A stretch of DNA of 39,250 nt from UBA652 sp964598235 (lineage in GTDB: Bacteria; Pseudomonadota; Gammaproteobacteria; Nitrosococcales; Methylophagaceae). Within the stretch, counting starts at the first letter, position 1. The number at the start of each line of letters is the position of its first letter. The stretch spans positions 1-39,250 of the forward strand of contig CAZRAY010000013.1 in assembly GCA_964598235.1 (NCBI GenBank). Direction: 5' to 3'. The notes below the pieces were generated by a model. The model did no database searches. It saw nothing but the letters and a program-made list of their open reading frames with translations, and was not told the origin of the DNA. A program made the translations under genes and the position numbers. Below, one piece after another: positions 1-8,285 of this stretch.

Positions 1-718
1 CTTGTAAAATGGCAGCTAAACGCTCCAGCCCCATGCCGGTATCAACGGAAGGTTTTGGTAGGGGAGCAAGTGTGCCATCGGCTGCGCGATCATATTGCAT
101 GAACACCAAATTCCATATTTCGATATAGCGATCGCCCTCTTCTTCAGCTGTGCCCGGGGGGCCACCTGGTACATCCGAACCATGATCATAAAATATCTCG
201 GAGCAGGGACCACAAGGACCAGTATCGCCCATAGACCAAAAATTATCTTTAGCACCAATGCGAGAGAGGCGCGCAGGGTCAATACCAATGTCATTTAGCC
301 AAATGTCAGCGGCTTCATCATCATCTTCGAACACGGTGATCCACAGTTTTTCAGCAGGCAAGCCAAGTGTATCTGTCAAAAACTCCCAGGCATAATGAAT
401 CGCCTCAGTTTTGAAATAGTCACCAAAGCTGAAATTGCCGAGCATCTCGAAAAAGGTATGATGGCGGGCGGTGTAACCCACATTTTCTAAATCATTATGT
501 TTGCCGCCGGCACGGACACAGCGCTGGCTAGAAGTGGCGCATTGATAGCTGCGTTGTTCTTGGCCAAGAAAACATTCTTTAAACTGCACCATGCCCGCAT
601 TGGTAAATAGCAAAGTGGGGTCATTAGCAGGCACCAAAGGGCTGCTGGCAACGATTTTATGCCCTCTTTCTTCAAAAAAAGAAAGGAATTGTTGTCTAAT
701 TTCTGCGCTGCTTGTCAT
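1..718 (-). CDS. alaS: Alanyl-tRNA synthetase, N-terminal part (cut by window edge)
   Basis: Attaches alanine to tRNA-Ala in the cytoplasm. Only the first 239 codons or so are inside the window; the gene runs off the left edge. The protein starts MTSSAEIRQQFLSFFEERGH and carries the class II core of AlaRS: the motif 1 region SSPLVPANDPTLLFTNAGM, then HHTFFEMLGNFSFGDYFK, and later DTGPCGPCSEIFYDH and WNLVFMQY. The start codon is CAT read on the minus strand at 716-718, three bases after the recX stop, so it is probably co-transcribed with recA and recX. The order recA-recX-alaS is common in gammaproteobacteria. Identification is secure. Confidence 0.97.
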   Translation of the reverse strand, partial: MTSSAEIRQQFLSFFEERGHKIVASSPLVPANDPTLLFTNAGMVQFKECFLGQEQRSYQCATSSQRCVRAGGKHNDLENVGYTARHHTFFEMLGNFSFGDYFKTEAIHYAWEFLTDTLGLPAEKLWITVFEDDDEAADIWLNDIGIDPARLSRIGAKDNFWSMGDTGPCGPCSEIFYDHGSDVPGGPPGTAEEEGDRYIEIWNLVFMQYDRAADGTLAPLPKPSVDTGMGLERLAAILQ

Positions 719-721
719 AAT

Positions 722-1165
722 TTATATCGTGTTAAAACTTTCATTTATCTGTTCATGAGTAAAACCACGATAATACAAAAATCGCTGTTGTTTGGCGCGA
801 TCATTGAAATCATCTGGCTTCTGCTCTCCAAAACGTTTGTGTCTTGCCGCTGTGGCAAGCGCAAACCAATCAATTTCTAGTGTGGCGAGAACAAGCTGAA
901 TATCATCTCCATCTACACCACGTTGTGTTAATTCTTGTCGTATCCGTTGCAAACCAAATCCGCGGTTTGAGCGGCTATTGATATAGGCTTCGGTATAACG
1001 ACGGTCACTTTGTAAGTTTTTTTCAATGAGCTGTTGAAGTACATTTTCAATTTCAGCTTCTTCAAATTCTGCCTTAGTGAGTTTCTTTCGTAACTCGAAT
1101 ACGCTATGTTCACGCTGCGCTAATAAATAAACCGCCCGTGCTTCTAGCGACATTTTTCCTATCAT
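722..1165 (-). CDS. recX: RecA regulator RecX
   Basis: RecX binds RecA filaments and limits their growth and activity. The 147-residue protein is the usual size and is made of short three-helix repeats, with RAVYLLAQREHSVFELRKKL near the N-terminus and RGFGLQRIRQELTQRGV in the middle, both typical of the family. It lies directly downstream of recA. Two starts are possible. The ATG at 1165 overlaps the recA stop (ATGA), which would couple translation. The ATG at 1153 (MSLEARAVYL) has a good AGGA ribosome-binding site five bases upstream and gives a 143-residue protein that begins at the conserved part. I cannot choose between them. Confidence 0.93.
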   Translation of the reverse strand: MIGKMSLEARAVYLLAQREHSVFELRKKLTKAEFEEAEIENVLQQLIEKNLQSDRRYTEAYINSRSNRGFGLQRIRQELTQRGVDGDDIQLVLATLEIDWFALATAARHKRFGEQKPDDFNDRAKQQRFLYYRGFTHEQINESFNTI

Positions 1166-2208
1166 GCGTCAGCTGGATCATCCTTTGCGGCTGCTTTGGC
1201 TTCTTTTTCTGGCATTTCTTGCGGAATTAAATGTGCCCGGATTTTAGCTTCAATATCAGCGGCAATATCAGGATTCTCTTTCAGATAATTACGTACATTA
1301 TCTTTACCTTGCCCAATACGGGTGCCGTTATAGCTATACCATGCGCCTGATTTCTCAACGATATCGGCATCAACGCCTAAAGAGATCAATTCACCTTCAC
1401 GCGAAATGCCTTCACCATATAAAATATCAAATATCACTTGCTTGAAAGGGGGCGCGACTTTATTTTTAACGACTTTAACGCGGGTTTCATTACCTAATAT
1501 TTCATCGCCTTTCTTGATCGCGCCAATACGGCGAATATCAAGTCGAACAGAGGCATAGAATTTAAGCGCGTTACCACCGGTTGTGGTTTCAGGATTGCCG
1601 AACATCACGCCAATCTTCATACGAAGTTGGTTGATAAAGATAACTAAGGTATTTGATTTTTTGATGTTGGCAGTGAGTTTACGCAAAGCTTGCGACATCA
1701 ATCTCGCCTGCAGCCCCATATGACTATCACCCATATCGCCTTCAATTTCGGCTTTGGGGGTGAGGGCAGCAACAGAATCAATCACCAAAATATCAACGGC
1801 ACCAGAACGCACCAACATATCGGTGATTTCGAGTGCTTGTTCGCCAGTATCCGGTTGAGATATCAGTAAGTCATCAATATTAACGCCTAGTTTTGCGGCA
1901 TAAACAGGATCTAAGGCATGTTCTGCATCAACAAACGCAGCGGTGCCACCCAGTTTTTGCATTTCTGCGATCACGTGGAGGGTGAGTGTTGTTTTACCTG
2001 ATGATTCTGGGCCATAAATCTCAACGACACGACCACGTGGTAGACCACCGATGCCCAAGGCAACATCCAGTCCAATTGAACCCGTTGAAACAGCTTCAAT
2101 ATCGCGCGAAGCGGCAGCATCACCCAAGCGCATCACAGCACCAGTACCAAATTGTTTTTCTATTTGACTAAGCGCTGCACCGAGTGCTTTTTTCTTATTG
2201 TCGTCCAT
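1162..2208 (-). CDS. recA: Recombinase RecA
   Basis: ATP-dependent DNA strand-exchange protein for homologous recombination and repair; it also triggers LexA self-cleavage in bacteria with an SOS response. The 348 residues match the family length. Walker A GPESSGKTT is at about residues 66-74, followed by the Walker B stretch DILVIDSVAALTPKAEIEGD and the L2-region motif GVMFGNPETTTGGNALKFYAS. The C-terminus is acidic and Ala-rich. The start is MDDNKKKALGAAL, as in close homologues. The 89 bp in front of the start show no CTGT-N8-ACAG LexA box, which is unusual for a gammaproteobacterial recA. The pncC gene lies upstream in the same direction. Confidence 0.99.
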   Translation of the reverse strand: MDDNKKKALGAALSQIEKQFGTGAVMRLGDAAASRDIEAVSTGSIGLDVALGIGGLPRGRVVEIYGPESSGKTTLTLHVIAEMQKLGGTAAFVDAEHALDPVYAAKLGVNIDDLLISQPDTGEQALEITDMLVRSGAVDILVIDSVAALTPKAEIEGDMGDSHMGLQARLMSQALRKLTANIKKSNTLVIFINQLRMKIGVMFGNPETTTGGNALKFYASVRLDIRRIGAIKKGDEILGNETRVKVVKNKVAPPFKQVIFDILYGEGISREGELISLGVDADIVEKSGAWYSYNGTRIGQGKDNVRNYLKENPDIAADIEAKIRAHLIPQEMPEKEAKAAAKDDPADA

Positions 2209-2297
2209 TTGCCGCTCACCTATATATAAAGATAATAATGTAGATCGCTAATTATCCCACATCTTATTGTTTTATGTCTCCCTAAAATTAAGGGCTT

Positions 2298-2807
2298 TTA
2301 GTCAGCATTTTGACGCAGGGAAGATTGTATGCCTCGCAAAGCGATTTCGACCGCCTGTGCGCGGATTGATTGTCGATCACCAGAGAGGAATTGATGCTGT
2401 ACTAAGGTGGTGCGCTGCGGCATTGCCCAAGCAAACCAGATAGTGCCAATGGGTTTGTCTTCGCTTCCGCCATCGGGGCCGGCAATCCCCGTAATAGCGA
2501 CACTGATGTCTGCATCACTTTGCGCTAATGCGCCTTCCGCCATTTCAATCGCAGTGGCCTTGCTGACCGCGCCTTGTTTCTCAAGTGTGTTCTCGGAAAC
2601 GCCCAAACAATCTTGTTTGGCTTGATTGCTATAGGTAACCCAGCCGCGATCAAACCAATGAGATGCCCCCGCAATATCAGTGCAGCATTGTGCTAACCAA
2701 CCGCCTGTACAAGATTCTGCCACTGCTAGCTGCAATGCACGGGCAGAGAGGCTTTCGCCGATTTCCCCTGCTAATTCTGTTAAAGCTTGTTGAGAATACG
2801 CGTTCAT
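2298..2807 (-). CDS. pncC: Nicotinamide-nucleotide amidohydrolase PncC (CinA C-terminal domain only)
   Basis: Deamidates nicotinamide mononucleotide to nicotinate mononucleotide in pyridine nucleotide salvage. The protein is a single CinA C-terminal domain without the N-terminal MoaB-like half. The family motifs are plain: AVAESCTGG near residue 30, GAVSKATAIEMAEGAL, and AITGIAGPDGGSEDKPIGT. I place the start at the ATG at 2805-2807 (MNAYSQQALTELAGEI, about 169 residues). A longer reading frame to 2876 would run into mutS and adds sequence foreign to the family. It is divergent from mutS with only 16 bases between the starts. The pncC-recA adjacency is common in gammaproteobacteria. Confidence 0.93.
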   Translation of the reverse strand: MNAYSQQALTELAGEIGESLSARALQLAVAESCTGGWLAQCCTDIAGASHWFDRGWVTYSNQAKQDCLGVSENTLEKQGAVSKATAIEMAEGALAQSDADISVAITGIAGPDGGSEDKPIGTIWFAWAMPQRTTLVQHQFLSGDRQSIRAQAVEIALRGIQSSLRQNAD

Positions 2808-2823
2808 GGGATACACTATATAG

Positions 2824-5385
2824 ATGAGTGAGACACAAAACCATACCCCCATGATGCAACAATTTTTACGAATCAAGGCAGAGAACCCTGACCATTTGTT
2901 GTTTTATCGCATGGGTGACTTTTATGAATTGTTTTTTGATGACGCCTTGCGTGCCGCAAAATTGCTCGATATTACGCTAACAGCGCGTGGCAAATCAGGC
3001 GGAGACCCGATTCCAATGGCTGGGGTGCCTTATCATGCCGTTGATGGCTATTTAGCACGGTTGGTTAAATTGGGTGAATCGGTGGTAATTTGTGAGCAAG
3101 TGGGCGATCCTGCAACCAGTAAAGGGCCTGTTGAGCGCAAAGTCGTGCGTATTATCACGCCAGGCACCTTAACCGAAGAAGCTTTATTAGAAACGCGCCA
3201 AGAAAATTTATTACTGGCTGTTTTTCGCCTGAAAGAACGTTATGGTTTTGCTTCAATTGAATTGAGCACTGGACGGTTTATTCTAAGTGAGCTTGATTCA
3301 ACGGCCGATATGCATGCAGAATTGGCACGTTTACAAGCCGCTGAATTATTATTAGAAGATGAGTTGGCCGAGAATTTATCGTCAATTGTGAGCGCACAAA
3401 TTCAACGTTTGCCACCGTGGCATTTTGATGAAGTGATGGCGAGACGCCGTTTGTGTGAACATTTTCAAACACAAGATTTAAAAGGCTTTGGTTGTGATGA
3501 TTTACCATTAGCTATTATTGCAGCGGGCTGCTTGCTGAATTATGTGCAGGAAACACAGCAGGGTAATGTGCCACATTTACGTGAGATAACGGTTGAACGC
3601 ACGACAGATAGCATTCAAATAGATGCCACTTCACGGCGTAATTTAGAGCTAGAAGTGAACCTGAGCGGCGGCACAGAACACACCTTATTATCTGTTATGG
3701 ACAACACCAATACCCCAATGGGCGCGCGATTATTACGCCGTTGGTTATTGCGACCTTTACGAGACCACAGCGTCTTGCAAGCGCGGCAGCAAAGTATTGC
3801 GACTTTGATAGTGTCTCAGCATATCACTGGCCTAACAAGCTGTTTAAAGAAAATGGGTGATGTTGAAAGAATTTTAACGCGTATTGCATTACGGACCGCA
3901 CGGCCTCGGGATTTCACACAGTTGCGTACAGCATTATCTGTATTGCCAGAATTACATAGTTTATTAGCGGATATTAAGACACCTAGATTGCTTGAATTAC
4001 TAGAGCTTGTAGGTAATTATGCGGAGATAGAGAGCTTACTAACAAAAGCGATTATTGATGCGCCGCCCGTATTGATACGAGATGGTGGGGTGATTGCAAG
4101 TGGCTATGATGCTGAGCTGGATCGCTTGCGTGATTTACAAAACAATGCAGATGATTTTTTACAGGCGCTAACTGAGCGTGAGCGGGCGCGTACAGGTATT
4201 GCTAATCTAAAAGTAGGGTATAACCGGGTGCATGGCTATTATATTGAATTTAGTCGGGCGCATCATATTGATCTGCCCACGGATTATATTCGTCGCCAAA
4301 CCTTAAAAAATGCGGAACGATTTATCACACCTGAACTGAAAGAATTAGAAGAGCAAGTGTTATCAGCCAAACAGCAAGCATTAGCGATTGAAAAGAGGCT
4401 CTATAATGGATTGTTTGATAAGTTAGCACCTAATTTAGCAGCATTAGAAGCCAGTGCGCGTGCCCTAGCTGAATTAGATGTCCTCAATAATTTAGCTGAG
4501 CGAGCAGAAATGTTGGATTACGTTTCGCCAACTTTTCGGACGACGGTAGGGATGGAGATCGAGGGTGGACGGCATCCTGTGGTGGAAAGTAACCAAGATC
4601 ATGTATTTACGCCCAATGATCTGACTTTTGATGAAACACACCGCATGTTGATTATTACTGGCCCTAATATGGGCGGAAAATCGACTTATATGCGCCAAAC
4701 GGCGCTGATTGTATTACTGGCACATATTGGCAGTTTTGTACCTGCGGCGCGTGCAGAAATGGGCCCAGTTGATCAGATCTTTACCCGTATTGGTGCGTCT
4801 GATGAACTTGCGGCAGGGCGCTCTACCTTTATGGTTGAGATGAGTGAAGCCGCGAACATTTTGAATAATGCCACGGCACATAGTTTAGTACTGATGGATG
4901 AAATTGGTCGTGGCACCAGCACCTTTGATGGTTTGGCTTTAGCCTGGGCGTGTGCTGAAAAATTGGTGGATGATATTCAGGCATACACCTTATTTGCCAC
5001 ACATTACTTTGAACTCACTCAATTACCCGCACAATATGATTTAGCACACAATGTGCATTTAGATGCGATTGAACATGATGAGAAAATTGTCTTTTTGCAT
5101 CAGGTGAAATCAGGCTCTGCTGACCGCAGTTATGGCTTACAAGTAGCGCAGTTAGCCGGTGTACCAGTAGAAGTGGTGGCCAATGCAAAGCTTAAATTAG
5201 CTGAACTGGAATCAAGCAGACAAAATGTGACAATGGGCGAACAGCAAAAAACTGAAGTAATACAAAAAGAGGTCGAAAAGTCAGCCGTGATAGCAGCACT
5301 TCATATGCTGGATCCTAATGAGCTAAGCCCGAAACAGGCATCAGAAGCGTTATATCAACTTATCGCATTATTAAAAAATGAATAG
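2824..5385 (+). CDS. mutS: DNA mismatch repair protein MutS
   Basis: Recognises mismatches and small loops and recruits MutL. At 853 residues it equals the E. coli length. The mismatch-reading motif F33-Y34-E35 lies in MGDFYELFFDDALRAAKLL. The ATPase has Walker A GPNMGGKST at about residue 613, Walker B LMDEIGRGTSTFDG and the signature stretch DELAAGRSTFMVEM. A C-terminal helical tail ends in ALYQLIALLKN. The start MSETQNHTPMMQQFLRIK matches homologues, although no strong ribosome-binding site precedes it. It is divergently placed against pncC. Confidence 0.99.
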   Translation: MSETQNHTPMMQQFLRIKAENPDHLLFYRMGDFYELFFDDALRAAKLLDITLTARGKSGGDPIPMAGVPYHAVDGYLARLVKLGESVVICEQVGDPATSKGPVERKVVRIITPGTLTEEALLETRQENLLLAVFRLKERYGFASIELSTGRFILSELDSTADMHAELARLQAAELLLEDELAENLSSIVSAQIQRLPPWHFDEVMARRRLCEHFQTQDLKGFGCDDLPLAIIAAGCLLNYVQETQQGNVPHLREITVERTTDSIQIDATSRRNLELEVNLSGGTEHTLLSVMDNTNTPMGARLLRRWLLRPLRDHSVLQARQQSIATLIVSQHITGLTSCLKKMGDVERILTRIALRTARPRDFTQLRTALSVLPELHSLLADIKTPRLLELLELVGNYAEIESLLTKAIIDAPPVLIRDGGVIASGYDAELDRLRDLQNNADDFLQALTERERARTGIANLKVGYNRVHGYYIEFSRAHHIDLPTDYIRRQTLKNAERFITPELKELEEQVLSAKQQALAIEKRLYNGLFDKLAPNLAALEASARALAELDVLNNLAERAEMLDYVSPTFRTTVGMEIEGGRHPVVESNQDHVFTPNDLTFDETHRMLIITGPNMGGKSTYMRQTALIVLLAHIGSFVPAARAEMGPVDQIFTRIGASDELAAGRSTFMVEMSEAANILNNATAHSLVLMDEIGRGTSTFDGLALAWACAEKLVDDIQAYTLFATHYFELTQLPAQYDLAHNVHLDAIEHDEKIVFLHQVKSGSADRSYGLQVAQLAGVPVEVVANAKLKLAELESSRQNVTMGEQQKTEVIQKEVEKSAVIAALHMLDPNELSPKQASEALYQLIALLKNE

Positions 5386-5517
5386 AGGGTAAATAGTCTT
5401 ATTTTGATGCTTGGTGTCAGCTTGAATTCGGTAGCATATGCACAATATAGTGATCCCGCGGAACAAATATTTAAGCGTGTGATGCATGCGGATGGCACGC
5501 ATGTGCTATCAGAAACG

Positions 5518-5796
5518 TTAGTTAACGTATTTAGCGGGCTCTTTAAAACAGGTCAGATTATGTACAGGCGGTGGCATTTGCATATGAAAGCCTTTATCTT
5601 CCAAGTTCTTTATTACGGTGTTCACATCTTCACGGGCTAGAGTGCGCTTAGCATCGAGCATGAGCTCCATCACAAAAACAGGCTCTTTCCCCATTGAATC
5701 AAACAAGGCTTGAGGCACCATTGAAAAATCATCTTTGGTCGCGAGATAGAGATAAAACTCATCCTTTTTACTGCTTTTATAGATATAGCTATTCAT
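5518..5796 (-). CDS. ycgL: YcgL domain protein
   Basis: Small cytoplasmic protein of the YcgL (UPF0745) family, whose molecular function is not settled. Residues 1-75 carry the family pattern: IYKSSKKDEFYLYLATKDDF, then VPQALFDSMGK, FVMELMLDAKRTLAREDV, and GFHMQMPPPV with the typical triple proline. The length of 92 residues is normal. It is followed on the same strand by no gene, and it is preceded by the VOC gene with only 13 bases between, so the two are probably co-transcribed with the yhfA-like gene. Confidence 0.9.
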   Translation of the reverse strand: MNSYIYKSSKKDEFYLYLATKDDFSMVPQALFDSMGKEPVFVMELMLDAKRTLAREDVNTVIKNLEDKGFHMQMPPPVHNLTCFKEPAKYVN

Positions 5797-5809
5797 TCAT
5801 ACAGTCCTC

Positions 5810-6202
5810 TTAAGAAATAGGGGGATGATAGATCATTTGCACCACGGTGCCCGCGGGATCATAACAATAGAAACTACGCGCGCCATCCCGATGTGTACGG
5901 GGTGGTTGGCGGACAGTAATTTGTTCACTTTGCAGATAATCAAACCATTGATCAACTTCATCAGGTGTGTTGATAATAAAACCAATATGATCAAGCCGCT
6001 GTGAACCGCTGGTGTCAAAGTCATTAGGGGCGCGATGTAAGGCAAGGTTATCATTGCCTGAGGTGAGGTAGATATTATCAGGATCGGGTTGCCATTCTAT
6101 TGTCATGCCGAGCAAGTCAGTATAGAAATGCAAACAGGCATCTAAATCTTGTACAAATAAAGCGACATGTCGCAGACCAGAGGTGGTGAGTTTATGCGTC
6201 AT
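5810..6202 (-). CDS. VOC (glyoxalase/bleomycin-resistance fold) protein
   Basis: Single-domain vicinal-oxygen-chelate protein of 130 residues with two beta-alpha-beta-beta-beta units. The N-terminal strand GLRHVALFVQDLDACLHFYT and the second-half strand RLDHIGFIINTPDEVDQWFD each supply a histidine in a metal-ligand position. The closing motif is CYDPAGTVVQMIYHP, where the last ligand, usually Glu, is Gln. It may therefore bind metal differently from a true glyoxalase I, and the substrate cannot be named. The stop-start distance to the OsmC gene is two bases, suggesting one transcript. Confidence 0.88.
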   Translation of the reverse strand: MTHKLTTSGLRHVALFVQDLDACLHFYTDLLGMTIEWQPDPDNIYLTSGNDNLALHRAPNDFDTSGSQRLDHIGFIINTPDEVDQWFDYLQSEQITVRQPPRTHRDGARSFYCYDPAGTVVQMIYHPPIS

Positions 6203-6204
6203 AT

Positions 6205-6624
6205 TTAGCCTAACTCAATAATATCAAAAGTATGGGTGATATTGGCGGATGCCCCTAGCATAATGGATGCGGAGCAATATTTTTCTGTAGAAAGTTCGAC
6301 GGCACGTTTTACGTGCGCCTCTTTTACATTGCGACCCGTAATGGTGTATTGCACATGAATATCGGTAAATATTTTTGGGATTTCTTCACTTCGTTCAGCG
6401 GAGATTTCAACGACACAGTCGACGATATCTTGGCGTGATTTTTTCAGCATTTGAATCATATCAAAAGAGGTGCAGCCCCCCATGCCGAGTAATAATAATT
6501 CCATTGGCCGCATGCCTGTACCATGGCCGCCTAGTTCTTCCGGGCCATCCATAACAATGCTGTGACCGGTACCAGACTCACCTAAAAAGCTGAGATCCTC
6601 TATCCATTTAATACGTGCTTTCAT
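6205..6624 (-). CDS. yhfA: OsmC/Ohr-fold protein, YhfA type
   Basis: Member of the OsmC/Ohr superfamily, orthologous in pattern to E. coli YhfA. Two family cysteines are present, in LLLGMGGCTSFDMIQML and in STEKYCSASIML; these correspond to the reactive cysteine pair of the peroxide-reducing members, but peroxidase activity of YhfA itself is unproven. I choose the ATG at 6622-6624 (MKARIKWIEDLSFLGESG, 139 residues) because AGGAAA precedes it and it aligns with YhfA; a frame to 6651 exists but lacks support. The gene is divergent from crp, the same pairing as in E. coli and Pseudomonas. Confidence 0.92.
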   Translation of the reverse strand: MKARIKWIEDLSFLGESGTGHSIVMDGPEELGGHGTGMRPMELLLLGMGGCTSFDMIQMLKKSRQDIVDCVVEISAERSEEIPKIFTDIHVQYTITGRNVKEAHVKRAVELSTEKYCSASIMLGASANITHTFDIIELG

Positions 6625-6743
6625 GTTGTTTCCTAATAAAGTATGACGCACATCTATTCATTTTTGAGGCAAAAAATAGATGCTAAAAGTTTAAATTATG
6701 TTAATATTCCTACAGAAATCTAAAGATTAAAGGAGAAAGTACA

Positions 6744-7418
6744 ATGATTAATCAAAAAAGGGAAGACTTAATGAAAGATTTTACGGCATTTTTCAGTTGT
6801 TGTGAAAGTAAAATGTATGCAGAGAAATCAATTGTCATACATCCCGACACCGCGGCAGACACACTTTATTATATCCGTGAAGGTACGGTTGTGATTAGTA
6901 AAGAAGATGAAGATGGTGAGATCTTCAATCTTGCTTACTTGCAAACAGGTGATTTTATTGGTGAAGCAGGCTTATTCACTGAAGTGGGTACGCGTGGTGT
7001 TACGGTTACTGCACGAACAGATTGTGTGATGGCTGAGATTAGCTATGCAGATTTTGAGCAATACAAAAAAACAAAATTCCAATCTTGCTATGGTGAATTA
7101 ATTGAGATTATTGCAACGCAATTATCTCGTCGCTTATTAACGATTAGTCGTAAAGCGGGCGATCTTGCTTTTCTGGATGTGGCAGCACGGATTCGAATTG
7201 CATTAGATGAGTTGGCAGGTTTACCGGATGCTAAACTACATGCAAAAGGGATTCAACTGAAAACAACGCGTCAGGAACTTGGCAAAATGGTGAGTTGTTC
7301 TCGCGAAATGGCGGGACGTATTATTCAACAACTTAAAAGCGATAAAATCATTTGGGCACGCGGCAAAACGATCATTATTTATGATGATGCGCATCGCGGT
7401 TTAGATCACGATATATAA
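6744..7418 (+). CDS. crp: CRP/Vfr-type transcription regulator
   Basis: Cyclic-nucleotide-responsive DNA-binding regulator. The N-terminal beta-roll includes LYYIREGTVV and GDFIGEAGLF, and the C-terminal helix-turn-helix has TRQELGKMVSCSREMAGRI. The DNA-reading residues of E. coli CRP (R180, E181, R185) are kept as R187, E188 and R192, so the TGTGA-type half site is probably still read. In the cAMP pocket Glu74 and Arg84 are kept, but the residue equal to Ser83 is Gly85 and the one equal to Thr127 is Ile134. An AGGAGA ribosome-binding site supports the start. Neighbours trpC and yhfA match the vfr/crp locus of other gammaproteobacteria. Ligand preference may differ from E. coli CRP. Confidence 0.93.
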   Translation: MINQKREDLMKDFTAFFSCCESKMYAEKSIVIHPDTAADTLYYIREGTVVISKEDEDGEIFNLAYLQTGDFIGEAGLFTEVGTRGVTVTARTDCVMAEISYADFEQYKKTKFQSCYGELIEIIATQLSRRLLTISRKAGDLAFLDVAARIRIALDELAGLPDAKLHAKGIQLKTTRQELGKMVSCSREMAGRIIQQLKSDKIIWARGKTIIIYDDAHRGLDHDI

Positions 7419-7439
7419 CAACAATTTTTAAACTTCACT

Positions 7440-7474
7440 AAGCCCGTAACCTGGATAGGAAGCGGGCTTTTTTA
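7440..7474 (+). terminator. Rho-independent terminator after crp
   Basis: The stem AAGCCCG at 7440-7446 pairs with CGGGCTT at 7463-7469 and is followed by a T run to 7473. It sits 21 bases after the crp stop and abuts the end of the convergent trpC, whose stop codon uses the last bases of the T run. Confidence 0.75.
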
Positions 7475-8269
7475 TGAGAATAATGTATGTAATTGTTCAC
7501 CAGGATCAGCAGCACGCATAAAAGCTTCCCCGACTAAAAATCCATTAACATTATGTTCGCGCATTAGTGCAACATCTGCAGGGGAATGGATGCCGCTTTC
7601 AGTAATAACGGTGTGATTTTCTGGGATGCGCGCTAATAAATCTAGTGTTGTATTGAGGCTGGTAGCAAAGGTACTGAGATTACGGTTATTAATGCCGATA
7701 AGTGGCAAATTGAGTAATAAAGCGCGCTCTAACTCAGCGAGATCATGCACTTCGACCAATACATCCATTTCTAGCTGTAATGCCAGATCGCTGAGATCGG
7801 TTAATTGGTTATCATCAAGGGCTGACACAATCAGTAGAATACAGTCTGCTGCAATAGCACGAGCTTCGTAGACTTGGTAGGCATCGATAATAAAATCTTT
7901 CCGAATAACAGGCAGTTGACAGGCATTTCTAGCCTCTTTTAGATAAGCTTCGCTTCCCTGAAAATAGTCTTTGTCAGTAAGCACGGATAAACACGCTGCG
8001 CCATGTTTCTCATAACTTACCGCGATCTCAGCGGGGATAAAATCCTCACGCAACAAGCCTTTGCTGGGGGAGGCTTTTTTAATTTCCGCAATCACCGCGG
8101 CTTGACCTTGATTAATTTTAGATTCAATTGCCGCTACAAATCCACGAACGGGATCGGCAGATTCTGCCATTTCACGAACAAGATTAAGCGGGGCTTTAAT
8201 TAAACGTTCGCTAATTTCTTCTGTTTTACGGAGTAGAATTTTTTTTAAAATATCGGGTTGGTCTGACAT
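7472..8269 (-). CDS. trpC: Indole-3-glycerol-phosphate synthase
   Basis: Closes the indole ring in tryptophan synthesis, turning carboxyphenylamino-deoxyribulose phosphate into indole-3-glycerol phosphate. It is a single TIM barrel of 265 residues, not fused to TrpF. Family motifs are VIAEIKKASPSKGLLRE at about residue 58, CLSVLTDKDYFQGS, LPVIRKDFIIDAYQ, and near the end LIGINNRNLSTF and ITESGIHSPADV. It is last in trpGDC, 16 bases after trpD, and is convergent with crp. TrpF, TrpB, TrpA and TrpE are not in the window. Confidence 0.97.
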   Translation of the reverse strand: MSDQPDILKKILLRKTEEISERLIKAPLNLVREMAESADPVRGFVAAIESKINQGQAAVIAEIKKASPSKGLLREDFIPAEIAVSYEKHGAACLSVLTDKDYFQGSEAYLKEARNACQLPVIRKDFIIDAYQVYEARAIAADCILLIVSALDDNQLTDLSDLALQLEMDVLVEVHDLAELERALLLNLPLIGINNRNLSTFATSLNTTLDLLARIPENHTVITESGIHSPADVALMREHNVNGFLVGEAFMRAADPGEQLHTLFS

Positions 8270-8285
8270 AGATGAATACGCTCTG

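Noticed and set aside
5404..5640. A 78-codon plus-strand frame after mutS that starts like a signal peptide (VSLNSVAYAQYS).
   Set aside because: Its second half is antisense to ycgL, it starts with TTG/ATG without a ribosome-binding site, and I recognise no family. It could be a gene remnant, but the evidence is too thin.
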